In this document: positions 15,942 through 23,408 of the stretch, in pieces
Layout: the number at the start of each line of letters is the position of its first letter
How positions within the stretch are numbered: position 1 is the first letter of the stretch
Source: Ignatzschineria sp.
GTDB lineage: Bacteria > Pseudomonadota > Gammaproteobacteria > Cardiobacteriales > Wohlfahrtiimonadaceae
Assembly: GCA_030150405.1 (NCBI GenBank)
Contig: JASLFU010000015.1
Location: 24,335 to 88,334 of the forward strand
Direction of reading: 5' to 3'
Length of the DNA stretch: 64,000 nt
The notes under the pieces: generated by a model
What the model was told of the DNA's origin: nothing
The model's input: the letters and a program-made list of their open reading frames with translations, nothing else
Databases searched by the model: none
Position numbers and translations under genes: made by a program

Positions 15942-15973
15942 CGTTTATGTTACCGACATCTGTGTCGGAGAGA

Positions 15974-16762
15974 TTACGGCACATTTCTCCCGTGCCAAAC
16001 AACACGGCCAATGGCCTCGAAATCGGTGGGGAGATTATCGAGATTAATATCAAAACTATCGTAAGCGGGATTTGCGCTAATAATACGAATAACGCCACCC
16101 ACAAGCTTTTGGATGCGCTTTACAATAAGATCCCCATTAATCCGCACGACATAAATGCCGTTATTCAGCTTTTTATCTGCAGTGTTGATTAAGATCGCAT
16201 CGCCATTATTAATCTCTCCCTCCATCGAATCGCCCGCAACGCCGATCACCACCAGATCTTTTACCGCAGCGCCGATGACGTTATCCACCCAATATTTACG
16301 AAACGCCATATGATGCATGATATTTTCCGCACTAATCGCCGAGCCATCGCCCGCTGCTGCCGTAACGTTATAGCGAGGGATAAAGACAAACTCCTCGAGA
16401 TCGATAATGTGGCCTTGCTCATCTTCTATGGTAGTGGCGGTGTGTAATTCTGAATCCGAGTAAAGAGATTCGATATCGATCTTATACGCCCGAGAGATAT
16501 TACGGAGATTCCAGGCATTAGGCAGGCGGCTGCTCTCCTCCTCCCATGCTTGGAGTGTAGAGGGGGAAACCTCTATCAATCGGGAGGCTTCCGCTCGGGT
16601 TAGACCTAAGCTTTCCCGGATAACTCTTAAGCGCTTGCCAAAAGTACCAATAAAGAGGTTTTCTTGCTTTGGGCTCTTCTTTACTTTTTGATCTTTCATT
16701 CCTTGTATTCCTTCTGTTTCGTTGTTTGAAACCACTTCCTTTTGATTGCTTTTAGAATCCAT
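15974..16762 (-). CDS. CI-like repressor, HTH plus S24 peptidase
   Basis: The 262-residue protein has an N-terminal helix-turn-helix (about 40-95: FGKRLRVIRESLGLTRAEAS, then WEEESSRLPN) and a LexA/CI-type S24 domain (about 125-255). GVAGDSMEGEINNGDAILI holds the catalytic Ser, and VVRINGDLIVKRIQ the Lys. It should keep the prophage silent and cleave itself when RecA is activated. The first 20-odd residues are a polar extension; an internal Met (MKDQKVKK) is an alternative start. Divergent from the early operon. Confidence 0.93.
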   Translation of the reverse strand: MDSKSNQKEVVSNNETEGIQGMKDQKVKKSPKQENLFIGTFGKRLRVIRESLGLTRAEASRLIEVSPSTLQAWEEESSRLPNAWNLRNISRAYKIDIESLYSDSELHTATTIEDEQGHIIDLEEFVFIPRYNVTAAAGDGSAISAENIMHHMAFRKYWVDNVIGAAVKDLVVIGVAGDSMEGEINNGDAILINTADKKLNNGIYVVRINGDLIVKRIQKLVGGVIRIISANPAYDSFDINLDNLPTDFEAIGRVVWHGRNVP

Positions 16763-16855
16763 TACTCGAAATTAATTAAATATAGTTGACATTAGAATCC
16801 TTTTGTTTAAAAATAGAATCCTGTAGTCGGATGTAGGTAAAACAACTACAACCGA
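16753..16855. promoter_or_regulatory. Divergent control region with repeated operator-like sites
   Basis: TAGAATCC occurs three times as a direct repeat (16753-16760, 16793-16800, 16814-16821). An imperfect dyad TCGGATGTA/TACAACCGA lies at 16827-16835 and 16847-16855. A rightward -35 TTGACA (16786-16791) precedes an A/T-rich -10 (about 16808-16814). This is where the CI-like repressor and the ribbon-helix-helix protein would be expected to bind. The first repeat lies inside the start of the repressor reading frame. Confidence 0.55.
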
Positions 16856-16917
16856 ATACATTTATTATAGCGCTTACTTGGAAATAGAAGAGAATAAAGA
16901 TCAAAAAAGGAGTTGTT

Positions 16918-17079
16918 GTGCAAAAACAGAAGCAGTTAAGGAACAAAATACTTACGATCCGCTTTGATGCTCCTACATATAAGCAATTAAAAAAGCTTGC
17001 GAAAGAAGAGGGACGATCTCTAGGAGGTCAAGCGCGATTTTTTGTAGAAAGGGGCTTGATGGATCGAGATGTGCGCTGA
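16918..17079 (+). CDS. Ribbon-helix-helix regulator (Arc/CopG-like), GTG start
   Basis: AAGGAG (16907-16912) sits 5 bases before GTG 16918, and the frame ends at TGA 17077-17079, giving 53 residues. The core KILTIRFDAPTYKQLKKLA with EEGRSLGGQARFFVE has the beta-strand plus two-helix pattern of ribbon-helix-helix DNA-binding proteins. As the first rightward early gene opposite the repressor, it takes the place of Cro/Cox-type regulators. It could be the protein that reads one of the short dyads in the element. Confidence 0.75.
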   Translation: MQKQKQLRNKILTIRFDAPTYKQLKKLAKEEGRSLGGQARFFVERGLMDRDVR

Positions 17080-17263
17080 GTTTGTTATTGCGGATCGGCG
17101 CCAAAGAATAAAGTGCGGAACGTGTGGCGAGACTGCCATCGTAAAATTCACAGAGCAGCAATCGAGAGAGACACGCATCATCTACTACCAGTGCAAAACG
17201 TGTAATTTAATGATTAAGACGATTGAGCAGATTGTAGAAGCCGCAGAGTTTAAAGCCGTTTAA
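17069..17263 (+). CDS. Ogr/Delta-like zinc-finger late activator
   Basis: The 64-residue protein has CGTCGETA and later YYQCKTCN, a CxxC...CxxC pattern with the spacing and middle (EQQSRETRIIYYQC) of P2 Ogr and P4 Delta. These proteins activate late promoters. It overlaps the ribbon-helix-helix gene by 11 bases. Being early rather than after D differs from P2, where ogr follows D. Confidence 0.78.
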   Translation: MCAEFVIADRRQRIKCGTCGETAIVKFTEQQSRETRIIYYQCKTCNLMIKTIEQIVEAAEFKAV

Positions 17264-17293
17264 TTCCCCCAAATATCTTAAAGAGCAAAAAGT

Positions 17294-17331
17294 GCCGAAT
17301 AGCCGGCAGGGGTTTTTTTAACTTAAAAAAA
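17294..17331 (+). repeat. Leader repeat, copy 1
   Basis: GCCGAATAGCCGGCAGG, then T7-AACTT-A7, lies before the gene at 17344. It matches 17611-17645 except for a GG and one A. Both copies are preceded by bases reading Ser-Ala-Glu-stop. The T/A part can form a hairpin ahead of the SD. Confidence 0.75.
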
Positions 17332-17343
17332 GAGGAATAGGAA

Positions 17344-17619
17344 ATGAGTGAAAAAAAGTATTGCGACTGCATTGCAACCGCAGAAGAAAAAATTTTGGAG
17401 TTTTACAAAAATGAAGGGAATTTAAACAACCCCCATAAAGCAGAGTTTAAAAATAAAGCTTTTGCTCTAGGGAATACAGGCCCTGGAATACAACCTTATT
17501 TGGAAGCAGAGGTTCATTCAGAAACAAAATCGGGAAGACCCAAGAAAACCAAAGTCAGTCTTTATTTTACATATTGCCCATTTTGCGGACAAAACTGGAA
17601 AGAGATGAGCGCCGAATAG
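17344..17619 (+). CDS. Phage protein with Cys clusters, unknown function
   Basis: The 91-residue protein has an N-terminal YCDCIATAEEKI and a C-terminal YFTYCPFCGQNW. The two Cys pairs probably bind one zinc ion. The middle (GRPKKTKVSLYF) is beta-like. Such small proteins are common in the early operon of lambda- and HP1-type phages, and no function is known to me. Its last codons lie within the second leader repeat. Confidence 0.75.
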   Translation: MSEKKYCDCIATAEEKILEFYKNEGNLNNPHKAEFKNKAFALGNTGPGIQPYLEAEVHSETKSGRPKKTKVSLYFTYCPFCGQNWKEMSAE

Positions 17620-17645
17620 CCGGCAGGTTTTTTTAACTTAAAAAA
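17611..17645 (+). repeat. Leader repeat, copy 2
   Basis: Second copy of the element at 17294-17331. It includes the stop of the 17344-17619 gene and precedes the gene at 17660. The pair suggests duplication at a module boundary. Confidence 0.75.
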
Positions 17646-17659
17646 GGAGAGGCAGAGTA

Positions 17660-17884
17660 ATGAGCAGTTTAGTAGATATCACAAACGAGCGAAACGAGAT
17701 GCGCGAAAAATTGCGTAACCCCATTGATGACCTCCAAGTGCCGTACGCCGTGGCAAAGCGCTGGATAAAGACGGAGCAGAGATACCAGATAAAGCTCGCA
17801 AATATGGAAGCCTCGCGGCTTCAAGGAATCATTAAAGAACAAGCGAAAGAAATTGAAGATTTAAAGCGGGGAATAAAAAGATGA
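17660..17884 (+). CDS. Small coiled-coil phage protein
   Basis: The 74-residue protein is mostly helical and charged (KRWIKTEQRYQIKLANMEAS, IKEQAKEIEDLKRGIKR) and should form a coiled coil. GGAGAGG lies upstream of ATG 17660. It overlaps the next gene by ATGA. No family is recognised. Confidence 0.7.
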   Translation: MSSLVDITNERNEMREKLRNPIDDLQVPYAVAKRWIKTEQRYQIKLANMEASRLQGIIKEQAKEIEDLKRGIKR

Positions 17885-18201
17885 GGGAGAGAAAACGGTG
17901 CGGAATTTGCCAAGTTTTTTTAACGCCCCAAAACCCGCGGCGGCTTGAATGCCCCGAATGCGGAACAGTTTATATACGAGAGCAACCGATTTTGGACAAG
18001 CTCATTATTGAGTTAGACGAAAAACACAATTTTGGCATGGATGAGTACTGGCGCTCTATGCACGAGCTGAAGATTAAATTCAAAACGCCAGAAGATAGAA
18101 GCCGATTTGAAGGGCACCTCCGCAATGATGGCGCTTTCAGAAAGAGCTCTAAGTACCACAAGGAATGGACCTTTATGTATCTATACAGAATGACTACCTA
18201 G
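17881..18201 (+). CDS. Zinc-ribbon phage protein, unknown function
   Basis: The 106-residue protein begins with a zinc ribbon (CGICQVFLTPQNPRRLECPECG). The rest is mixed and ends KYHKEWTFMYLYRMTT. It is coupled to the upstream gene by ATGA, and a 38-codon frame overlaps its end. A nucleic-acid binding role is possible from the ribbon only. Confidence 0.72.
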   Translation: MRERKRCGICQVFLTPQNPRRLECPECGTVYIREQPILDKLIIELDEKHNFGMDEYWRSMHELKIKFKTPEDRSRFEGHLRNDGAFRKSSKYHKEWTFMYLYRMTT

Positions 18202-18281
18202 ACACCATAGAGATTCCTGATTGGCTCACAGAGATAAAGGGTAGTGAATTTCATAAAGCATTAGAGGAGATAGAAAAATGA
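18165..18281 (+). CDS. Possible 38-residue overlapping protein
   Basis: A frame from ATG 18165 to TGA 18279-18281 reads MDLYVSIQNDYLDTIEIPDW and ends HKALEEIEK. It overlaps the zinc-ribbon gene by 37 bases and the next gene by ATGA. Without it there would be an unusual 76-base gap in a tightly packed operon. AAGGA just before the start is too close for a good SD, so the call is tentative. Confidence 0.5.
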   Translation: MDLYVSIQNDYLDTIEIPDWLTEIKGSEFHKALEEIEK

Positions 18282-18562
18282 CGATGAACACAAAGAAAGA
18301 AGAGAGCAAAAGCATATTGATTTTTAGAGGGACGGATAAACCGCTTACACGCGTTATGCATCAAGTTGTCGGAAAGTTTACGGGAGAATCTGAAGGCGAA
18401 CCCAGTGGTGAACTCGCAATCAGGTTTGACTATACACCCATCATTAAATTGAAGAACAAAGATTCTGAATATGAAGATTTTATTGTTTTCCCTTGGGAGT
18501 ACCTGATAGAGCAAGCAACCCAAGCTCTCAAAAACAGTGAAAAGAAGGAGATAAAAAAATGA
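18278..18562 (+). CDS. Early phage protein, unknown function
   Basis: The 94-residue protein (MTMNTKKEESKSILIFRGTD ... EYLIEQATQALKNSEKKE) has a beta-rich centre and a helical C-terminus. GAGGAG lies upstream; ATG 18278 or 18284 could be used. It overlaps the next gene by 4 bases. No family recognised. Confidence 0.7.
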   Translation: MTMNTKKEESKSILIFRGTDKPLTRVMHQVVGKFTGESEGEPSGELAIRFDYTPIIKLKNKDSEYEDFIVFPWEYLIEQATQALKNSEKKEIKK

Positions 18563-18858
18563 TGTTTTTAGATCAGATAGCGCATGAACCGATACGAAGA
18601 GCCTACAGAACAGGGCATGCGATGCCTGTAAAGATGCGCCTTTACGGTAAGAAGGTGGGGCGGTGTGAAGAGTGCGGAAGGCCCTCCACGCTTCGCAAGC
18701 AGTTTAAAGCAATGCCGGAGAGAGGCGAGAGCCACGCAGAGCAAAAGAAGCTTAATGAAGCAGCCCGCCAAAAACTTATTCGAGAGCGTGAGGCGTGGCT
18801 TAAAGAGCCAATAATCCATTTGAGATGTAGCAAAGCGAGATTAAATCGCAGGCAATAA
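18559..18858 (+). CDS. Small basic phage protein with a CxxC pair
   Basis: The 99-residue, very basic protein has VGRCEECGRPSTLRKQF and a late LRCSKARL, so only one clear Cys pair. The second half is a charged helix (HAEQKKLNEAARQKLIRERE). The basic charge hints at nucleic-acid binding. It is coupled to the preceding gene. Confidence 0.7.
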   Translation: MMFLDQIAHEPIRRAYRTGHAMPVKMRLYGKKVGRCEECGRPSTLRKQFKAMPERGESHAEQKKLNEAARQKLIREREAWLKEPIIHLRCSKARLNRRQ

Positions 18859-18878
18859 AAAACCACTCCGAAGAGTGG
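18857..18878 (-). terminator. Leftward-facing intrinsic terminator
   Basis: On the minus strand CCACTC-TTCG-GAGTGG is a 6-bp stem with a stable UUCG loop followed by TTTTTTATT. On the plus strand no T-run follows. No leftward gene lies to its right for several kb, so it may end an antisense transcript or insulate the operon. Confidence 0.6.
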
Positions 18879-18972
18879 CTGTACATTAAGCGCCGCTTGG
18901 TTTGGACGCCGGCGGCACTCTTAACGAACATTAAAAATGTACTCCATGAGTATATCAAACAAAGGAAACGAG

Positions 18973-19383
18973 ATGAACAATTTAACAGGTTTAAGCAGAA
19001 ACGGCGCAACGTTTAGACGTGCGATTAATCGATTAGTAATGGCTGGAAAAGAGGCCGAGATTGGAGCGCTTAAGCGGGAAGAGATTGGGCGCTTATTGGT
19101 ACGCATGGCGCACTTAAGCAGTAAGAGCAAGTTAAGCGAGACGGTTTCTGATGTGGCGGTGATCTCTGCAGAATTGCGCGCAATAGAGCGGGATGTCGCT
19201 TACCTTAATTTATTGGTTCGCGGCATTGAGCGGGTGGGCTTGTGGATGGTAAAGCGCCGCATTAAGCGCCTGCGCACGGAGCTGATCTCGATTGGCTCTG
19301 AGATTGTGAATCTTAACCGTATAAATCGCGCGGGGGTTAAACCTGCGGGCATATTTAAGCCAGCGGAGATGATAAGGGGTTAA
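18973..19383 (+). CDS. Helical phage protein upstream of the replication gene
   Basis: The start at 18973 is preferred over 18937 because AAAGGAAACGAG precedes it. The 136-residue product is almost wholly helical and rich in Arg, Leu and Ile (NRLVMAGKEAEIGALKREEI, IERVGLWMVKRRIKRLRTEL). The gene ends 2 bases before the replication gene start. No family recognised; the context suggests a replication accessory role. Confidence 0.68.
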   Translation: MNNLTGLSRNGATFRRAINRLVMAGKEAEIGALKREEIGRLLVRMAHLSSKSKLSETVSDVAVISAELRAIERDVAYLNLLVRGIERVGLWMVKRRIKRLRTELISIGSEIVNLNRINRAGVKPAGIFKPAEMIRG

Positions 19384-19385
19384 CG

Positions 19386-22025
19386 ATGAAAAGAATGGAC
19401 GAAGCAACCCGCCAGAACATCATCAACCTTTTGCAGAGCCATTATCAGATGCGGCCGCAAGGTGGGGGAGAGCGCTATAAATATGGCGTTTGCCCCAGCT
19501 GTGGTAAGCGCAAGCTCTGGGCTTTTGCGAATGATCCGTGGACGATTCAGTGCGATCGGGAATCGAACTGCGGGTATAAAGCATCTATGCGGGAGATTCA
19601 CCCCGAGATGTTTACCACCATTACAGAGCGAGCCATAAAAGCCGCTCCCCAAGATCCCAAAGGGATTGCTAAAGCCTATTTGAGCGAGGTGCGGGGTTTA
19701 AATATTACCCGTGTTGGGGAGTTTGAGCAGGCAAGTGCATTTAATCCTCGGCTAGGGAAACACTCGGCAACTGTTCGATTTGCTCTGCCCAATGGCGGTT
19801 ATTGGGAGCGGGTGATCGAAGAGATTGGCCTGCCGAAAGCGCTCTTTTCTAAGGGATGCCCTTATGCGGGATACGCTTGGCACTCCCCCGAGTTTGATCC
19901 AAAAGCACAAGAGATTTGGGTGGTGGAAGGGATATTTGATGCGCTGGCACTTCAGCAAAATGGGGTGCATGCGCTCTCGGCAATGACATGCCACAACTTC
20001 CCCCATGTAACTCTGGAGGAGATCTATAAAGAGAACCCCTTCGCCACCTTGGTGATTGCGCTCGATAGCAATAAAGCCGGGAAGGCGGGGGCTCGTAAAA
20101 TGGCGCACAAAGCGGAAGAGATGGGCTTTAAGGTGCGCGCGGCGCTCACCAACGATGGAGATGATTGGAACGATAAGCACTTAAAAAAGGCGCTCTCTAA
20201 AGAGGATATTCGCCAATATCGCTACTTTGGAGCGCTGGAGATCGCCAAGACGGCGAGCGAAAAAGCGATGATTATGTGGGCTCGCAATGGCTGGAATGGC
20301 TTTATTGTGGAGCACAATAAGCGCACTTACTGGTGTGAGATGAATCTGGAAGCGCAGCGGAAAGCGGAAGAGGAGCTAACGGAATCGATGTTACAGCGGA
20401 CGGGAAGAGGGAGCGCAGAGGAGCTCACCAAAGCGGAGCGCCAGGAGATTCGGGAGGAGGCCTTTCGACAAAGCGGATCGGTAACGGAGATTGGCACTTG
20501 TTTAGTCAATATACTTTATGCCGAGCGCTGCATGATTACAGACGAAACCCAGTTTTATGTGGAGATTGAAAATAGCAAAGGAAAAGCAAAAAACACTTTT
20601 ACCGGTCGCCATTTTAAATCTGCCAGTGAGTTTGGGGCGAGGGTGATCGACTCTCTACCGGGGGCGAACTTTGATGGCACGGCAAAACAGATCAACACCC
20701 TTTATAACGTAAAGGCGAGCGGCGTGCATATGGTAAACACCATCGATTACATCGGCTATTGCCCAGAAGCGGGGGCATATATCTACCCCCATTTTGCGGT
20801 AAAAGATGGCGTGGTGTACACCCCAAATGCGGAGGATTACTACACCTTTGATGGCTACAACATTAAATCCACCCTGAAGGTTGCCCGCTTTAATCCATCA
20901 CTTGAATACAAAAATGAGTGGACGAAGGATTATCTCACCGCTTTTGGTCCGCAGGGGTTAATTGTGTTGAGCTACTTTTTTGGCTCGCTCTTTGCGACCC
21001 AGATTCGTAATGACCGCTTTAAATCCTTCCCCTTTTTGGAGTTTACCGGGGAAGCGGGAGCAGGTAAGACCACCGTTTTAGATTTTATGTGGATGTTGAT
21101 GGGGAGAAGCAATTACGAGGGGATTAACCCCGTAACTTCTACAAAAGTCGCCCGCATGCGAACGCTAATGCAGATCGCCAACATGCCCACCGTTTATTTG
21201 GAAGGGCAGGGCGATGTGCCAGACGCAAAGCAGGGTGGCCAGCAGTGGCTGCAAGAAGTTAAGCAGCTCTTTAATGGAATCTCCCCCCGCTCTCGCGGTG
21301 TGCAAAATAGCGGGAATGAGACGAGCGAAGAGCCTTTTTTGGGGTCGCTCATTGTCTCCCAAAACCGCAAGATTCACGGGGAAGAGGCGATTATCGGCCG
21401 CTTTATCTATCTCCATATGACACGAGAGCACCATACGCCAGAGGGCAGAAGAGCAGCGCAACGCTTAGCAATGCTCGAAACCGAAGATGTATCGGGCTTT
21501 TTGGTGGAGGCGATTAAGCGGGAAAAGGAGGTGCTTGCCCATCATGATGCGGTGTATGACCAATATCACGAGCAGATTATGAGCTTAGAAGGGGTGGAGA
21601 CTTCCCGCCTTGGCGATAACCACGCCACCCTTTTAGCGATGCTCGATTCTGTGTGTGAGATGCTCAATATCCCCGATGCTATGCGGGAAAAGACGCGGAA
21701 ATATATCTTTAAAATTGCGCAAGATCGGGAGAAAGATCTGGCGATGGATTGTGATGAAATTCAGGAGTTTTGGTATCTCTTTGAGTATCTCGAAGAGAGT
21801 AACGCACAGATTAATCATGCCCATAACTTTAGAGATCTGATCGCGCTAAATATTAATGAAATGGCAGAAGTAGCCCGCAATCGGGGATCCAACATTGCAG
21901 ATCCCGCACTATTGCGAAAGCTATTACCGGATAACAAACGCTATGAATTTATAGCCAACAAGACAGTAACATCCCGCTACACGGGGAAATCAGTGCGCTG
22001 TTATGTATTTAAGAGAGGAGCGTAA
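19386..22025 (+). CDS. Phage replication protein: zinc finger, Toprim primase and helicase
   Basis: The 879-residue protein has an N-terminal zinc-binding region (about 36-66, CPSCGKRKLWAF ... CGYK), a Toprim domain (about 172-275, IWVVEGIFDAL, VIALDSNKAGKAGARK), and a DUF927-type ATPase with a Walker A GEAGAGKTT near residue 556. Together these indicate a primase-helicase for phage DNA replication. The last 85 residues (FWYLFEYLE, INHAHN, GKSVRCYVF) form a module shared with the antirepressor. AAGGGG precedes ATG 19386. Confidence 0.9.
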   Translation: MKRMDEATRQNIINLLQSHYQMRPQGGGERYKYGVCPSCGKRKLWAFANDPWTIQCDRESNCGYKASMREIHPEMFTTITERAIKAAPQDPKGIAKAYLSEVRGLNITRVGEFEQASAFNPRLGKHSATVRFALPNGGYWERVIEEIGLPKALFSKGCPYAGYAWHSPEFDPKAQEIWVVEGIFDALALQQNGVHALSAMTCHNFPHVTLEEIYKENPFATLVIALDSNKAGKAGARKMAHKAEEMGFKVRAALTNDGDDWNDKHLKKALSKEDIRQYRYFGALEIAKTASEKAMIMWARNGWNGFIVEHNKRTYWCEMNLEAQRKAEEELTESMLQRTGRGSAEELTKAERQEIREEAFRQSGSVTEIGTCLVNILYAERCMITDETQFYVEIENSKGKAKNTFTGRHFKSASEFGARVIDSLPGANFDGTAKQINTLYNVKASGVHMVNTIDYIGYCPEAGAYIYPHFAVKDGVVYTPNAEDYYTFDGYNIKSTLKVARFNPSLEYKNEWTKDYLTAFGPQGLIVLSYFFGSLFATQIRNDRFKSFPFLEFTGEAGAGKTTVLDFMWMLMGRSNYEGINPVTSTKVARMRTLMQIANMPTVYLEGQGDVPDAKQGGQQWLQEVKQLFNGISPRSRGVQNSGNETSEEPFLGSLIVSQNRKIHGEEAIIGRFIYLHMTREHHTPEGRRAAQRLAMLETEDVSGFLVEAIKREKEVLAHHDAVYDQYHEQIMSLEGVETSRLGDNHATLLAMLDSVCEMLNIPDAMREKTRKYIFKIAQDREKDLAMDCDEIQEFWYLFEYLEESNAQINHAHNFRDLIALNINEMAEVARNRGSNIADPALLRKLLPDNKRYEFIANKTVTSRYTGKSVRCYVFKRGA

Positions 22026-22027
22026 GA

Positions 22028-22303
22028 ATGGAAGATATAAATAATTTTGAAGGCATTCAGCAACTGGCTGATTTATTACTAAAGACGCTTGAGCGAAAGA
22101 TAGAGATCTCGCAAGAGCCCATGCGATTACTCACCCTGCATGAAGTGGCGGAGCTGCTCTCGATATCGCACCAGCACTTAACTAAAAATGTGATGCATAA
22201 TCCCGGCTTCCCCAAGCCAGTGCGACTTAATGAGCGGGGATCGCTAAGGTTTTATAAGCATGAGATTGAAGAGTATATGTGGGGATTAAAAAAGAAAGCG
22301 TGA
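22028..22303 (+). CDS. AlpA-like helix-turn-helix regulator
   Basis: The 91-residue protein has an excisionase/AlpA-type winged helix (about 34-85): LLTLHEVAELLSISHQHLTK, then PGFPKPVRLNERGSLRFYKH. Such proteins act as excisionases or activators in P2/P4-type elements. It follows the replication gene by 2 bases. It may direct excision together with the integrase at 28242, or regulate the promoters downstream. Confidence 0.82.
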   Translation: MEDINNFEGIQQLADLLLKTLERKIEISQEPMRLLTLHEVAELLSISHQHLTKNVMHNPGFPKPVRLNERGSLRFYKHEIEEYMWGLKKKA

Positions 22304-22319
22304 TGAAGGGGTTTGTTTT

Positions 22320-22346
22320 TAACTGTTTCCGTTTTGGAAACAGTTA
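22320..22346. repeat. Perfect 11-bp inverted repeat
   Basis: TAACTGTTTCC (22320-22330) and GGAAACAGTTA (22336-22346) are exact reverse complements around GTTTT. No T-run follows on either strand, so an operator or RNA processing hairpin is likelier than a terminator. It lies just after the AlpA-like gene. Confidence 0.6.
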
Positions 22347-22378
22347 CCCACTGTTTATGAAGATTGGGAGATAGAAAA

Positions 22379-22636
22379 ATGAAAGAGATTAGCTTTAAAG
22401 AGCTATTAAATTACATGCTCGATTCAGATAGCCAGGATGTTATCGCCATCGACAACCATACAAAAGAGAAATATAGAGTGTGCTTTTTGCCTTATTTCGG
22501 GGCTGAAGAAATATCATATGTGGTGGAGCTCTACAAAAAGAGCGGAGAGATAGAAGCGATCCTTGATAATCCTTTTGATTTAGTATGGATAAACGAGCAA
22601 TACAAGTTTTATAAGAATGTTTGGGATGAAGATTAA
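22379..22636 (+). CDS. Small acidic phage protein, unknown function
   Basis: ATG 22379 follows GGGAG; an in-frame start at 22364 lies closer to the SD and is less likely. The 85-residue product (MKEISFKELLNYMLDSDSQD ... YKFYKNVWDED) is acidic with aromatic residues at the C-terminus. It lies directly before ssb. No family recognised. Confidence 0.68.
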   Translation: MKEISFKELLNYMLDSDSQDVIAIDNHTKEKYRVCFLPYFGAEEISYVVELYKKSGEIEAILDNPFDLVWINEQYKFYKNVWDED

Positions 22637-22647
22637 GGAGAACAAAA

Positions 22648-23097
22648 ATGTTTAGTCAAACCATGATTATCGGCCATCTCGGCCAAGCGCCAGATTTACG
22701 TCATACGCCAAACGGCGATGCAGTGGCCACACTTTCGGTGGCGACAAATAAACGGTGGAAAGATAGAAACACCGGGAAAGAGATGGAACACACAGAGTGG
22801 CATCGGGTAAATGTATGGGGAAGGCAAGCAGAAAACGCCGCACAATATTTAAGAAAAGGCTCGCTGGTGGGCGTTGTAGGGGAGACGCAAACCCGAAAAT
22901 ATACCGATAAAAACGGCATCGAAAGATGGGCGACAGAGATCCGCGCGCAGAGAGTGATGTTTTTAGATCGGCAGGGGGCAGGGGCAGCACCTCCTCACCC
23001 AGCAGAACAGGCCGCCGCTCAAAGCAGGGAGATGAATCATCCAAGCGAAGAGAGCATGCCCGATTTTGATTCCTTCGATGATGATCTTCCATTTTAA
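22648..23097 (+). CDS. ssb: Single-stranded DNA-binding protein
   Basis: The 149-residue protein has a complete OB-fold (about 1-108: MIIGHLGQAPDLRHTPNGDA, TEWHRVNVWGRQAENAAQYL), a Pro/Gln linker and the acidic tip DSFDDDLPF that recruits partner proteins. It should coat phage single strands in replication and recombination. AAGGAG precedes the start. Confidence 0.97.
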   Translation: MFSQTMIIGHLGQAPDLRHTPNGDAVATLSVATNKRWKDRNTGKEMEHTEWHRVNVWGRQAENAAQYLRKGSLVGVVGETQTRKYTDKNGIERWATEIRAQRVMFLDRQGAGAAPPHPAEQAAAQSREMNHPSEESMPDFDSFDDDLPF

Positions 23098-23108
23098 GGA
23101 GATGAAGA

Positions 23109-23300
23109 ATGAGAAAATATAGACGAGGAACACCAGAATATGCCCAGTGCCTTACAACATATTTAAAAACAAAAGAGGGCGCAGCGTTTGCGCTGGATAT
23201 TCTGAGCCAGCTTATTGAATCATTCACCGTGGATCATAAATCACGAATAAAAGATGTAACGATTGATGATGAAAAGCCGATAAAACTCCATTTTGAGTAG
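23109..23300 (+). CDS. Small phage protein after ssb, unknown function
   Basis: The 63-residue protein begins MRKYRRGTPEYAQCLTTYLK and is mixed helix/strand. AAGGAG lies 10 bases upstream. It is the last gene before a terminator and so ends the early operon. No family recognised. Confidence 0.65.
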   Translation: MRKYRRGTPEYAQCLTTYLKTKEGAAFALDILSQLIESFTVDHKSRIKDVTIDDEKPIKLHFE

Positions 23301-23313
23301 AAAAAAGGCGATT

Positions 23314-23366
23314 GTACGCAGATATTAGAGCACTATCCCCCTGTAACCTCTCTAATATTCGCGTAC
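23314..23366 (+). other. Stem-loop in the 3' region of the early operon
   Basis: GTACGC + ATATTAGAG (23314-23330) pairs with CTCTAATAT + GCGTAC (23350-23366), 15 bp interrupted by a 2-by-2 mismatch (AG/TC), around a 19-base loop rich in C. It precedes the terminator by 7 bases. It could be a processing site or a small RNA. Confidence 0.55.
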
Positions 23367-23373
23367 GTTTTGA

Positions 23374-23408
23374 CGAACTATCTGGGAAAACTGGATAGTT
23401 CGTTTTTA
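23374..23408 (+). terminator. Intrinsic terminator of the early operon
   Basis: CGAACTATC (23374-23382) pairs with GATAGTTCG (23394-23402), followed by TTTTTATT. The -35 box of the next promoter begins at its very end. Confidence 0.88.

Noticed and set aside
22667..23227. Minus-strand frame of 186 residues opposite ssb
   Set aside because: ssb is unmistakable on the plus strand, and the antisense frame has no supporting signals.
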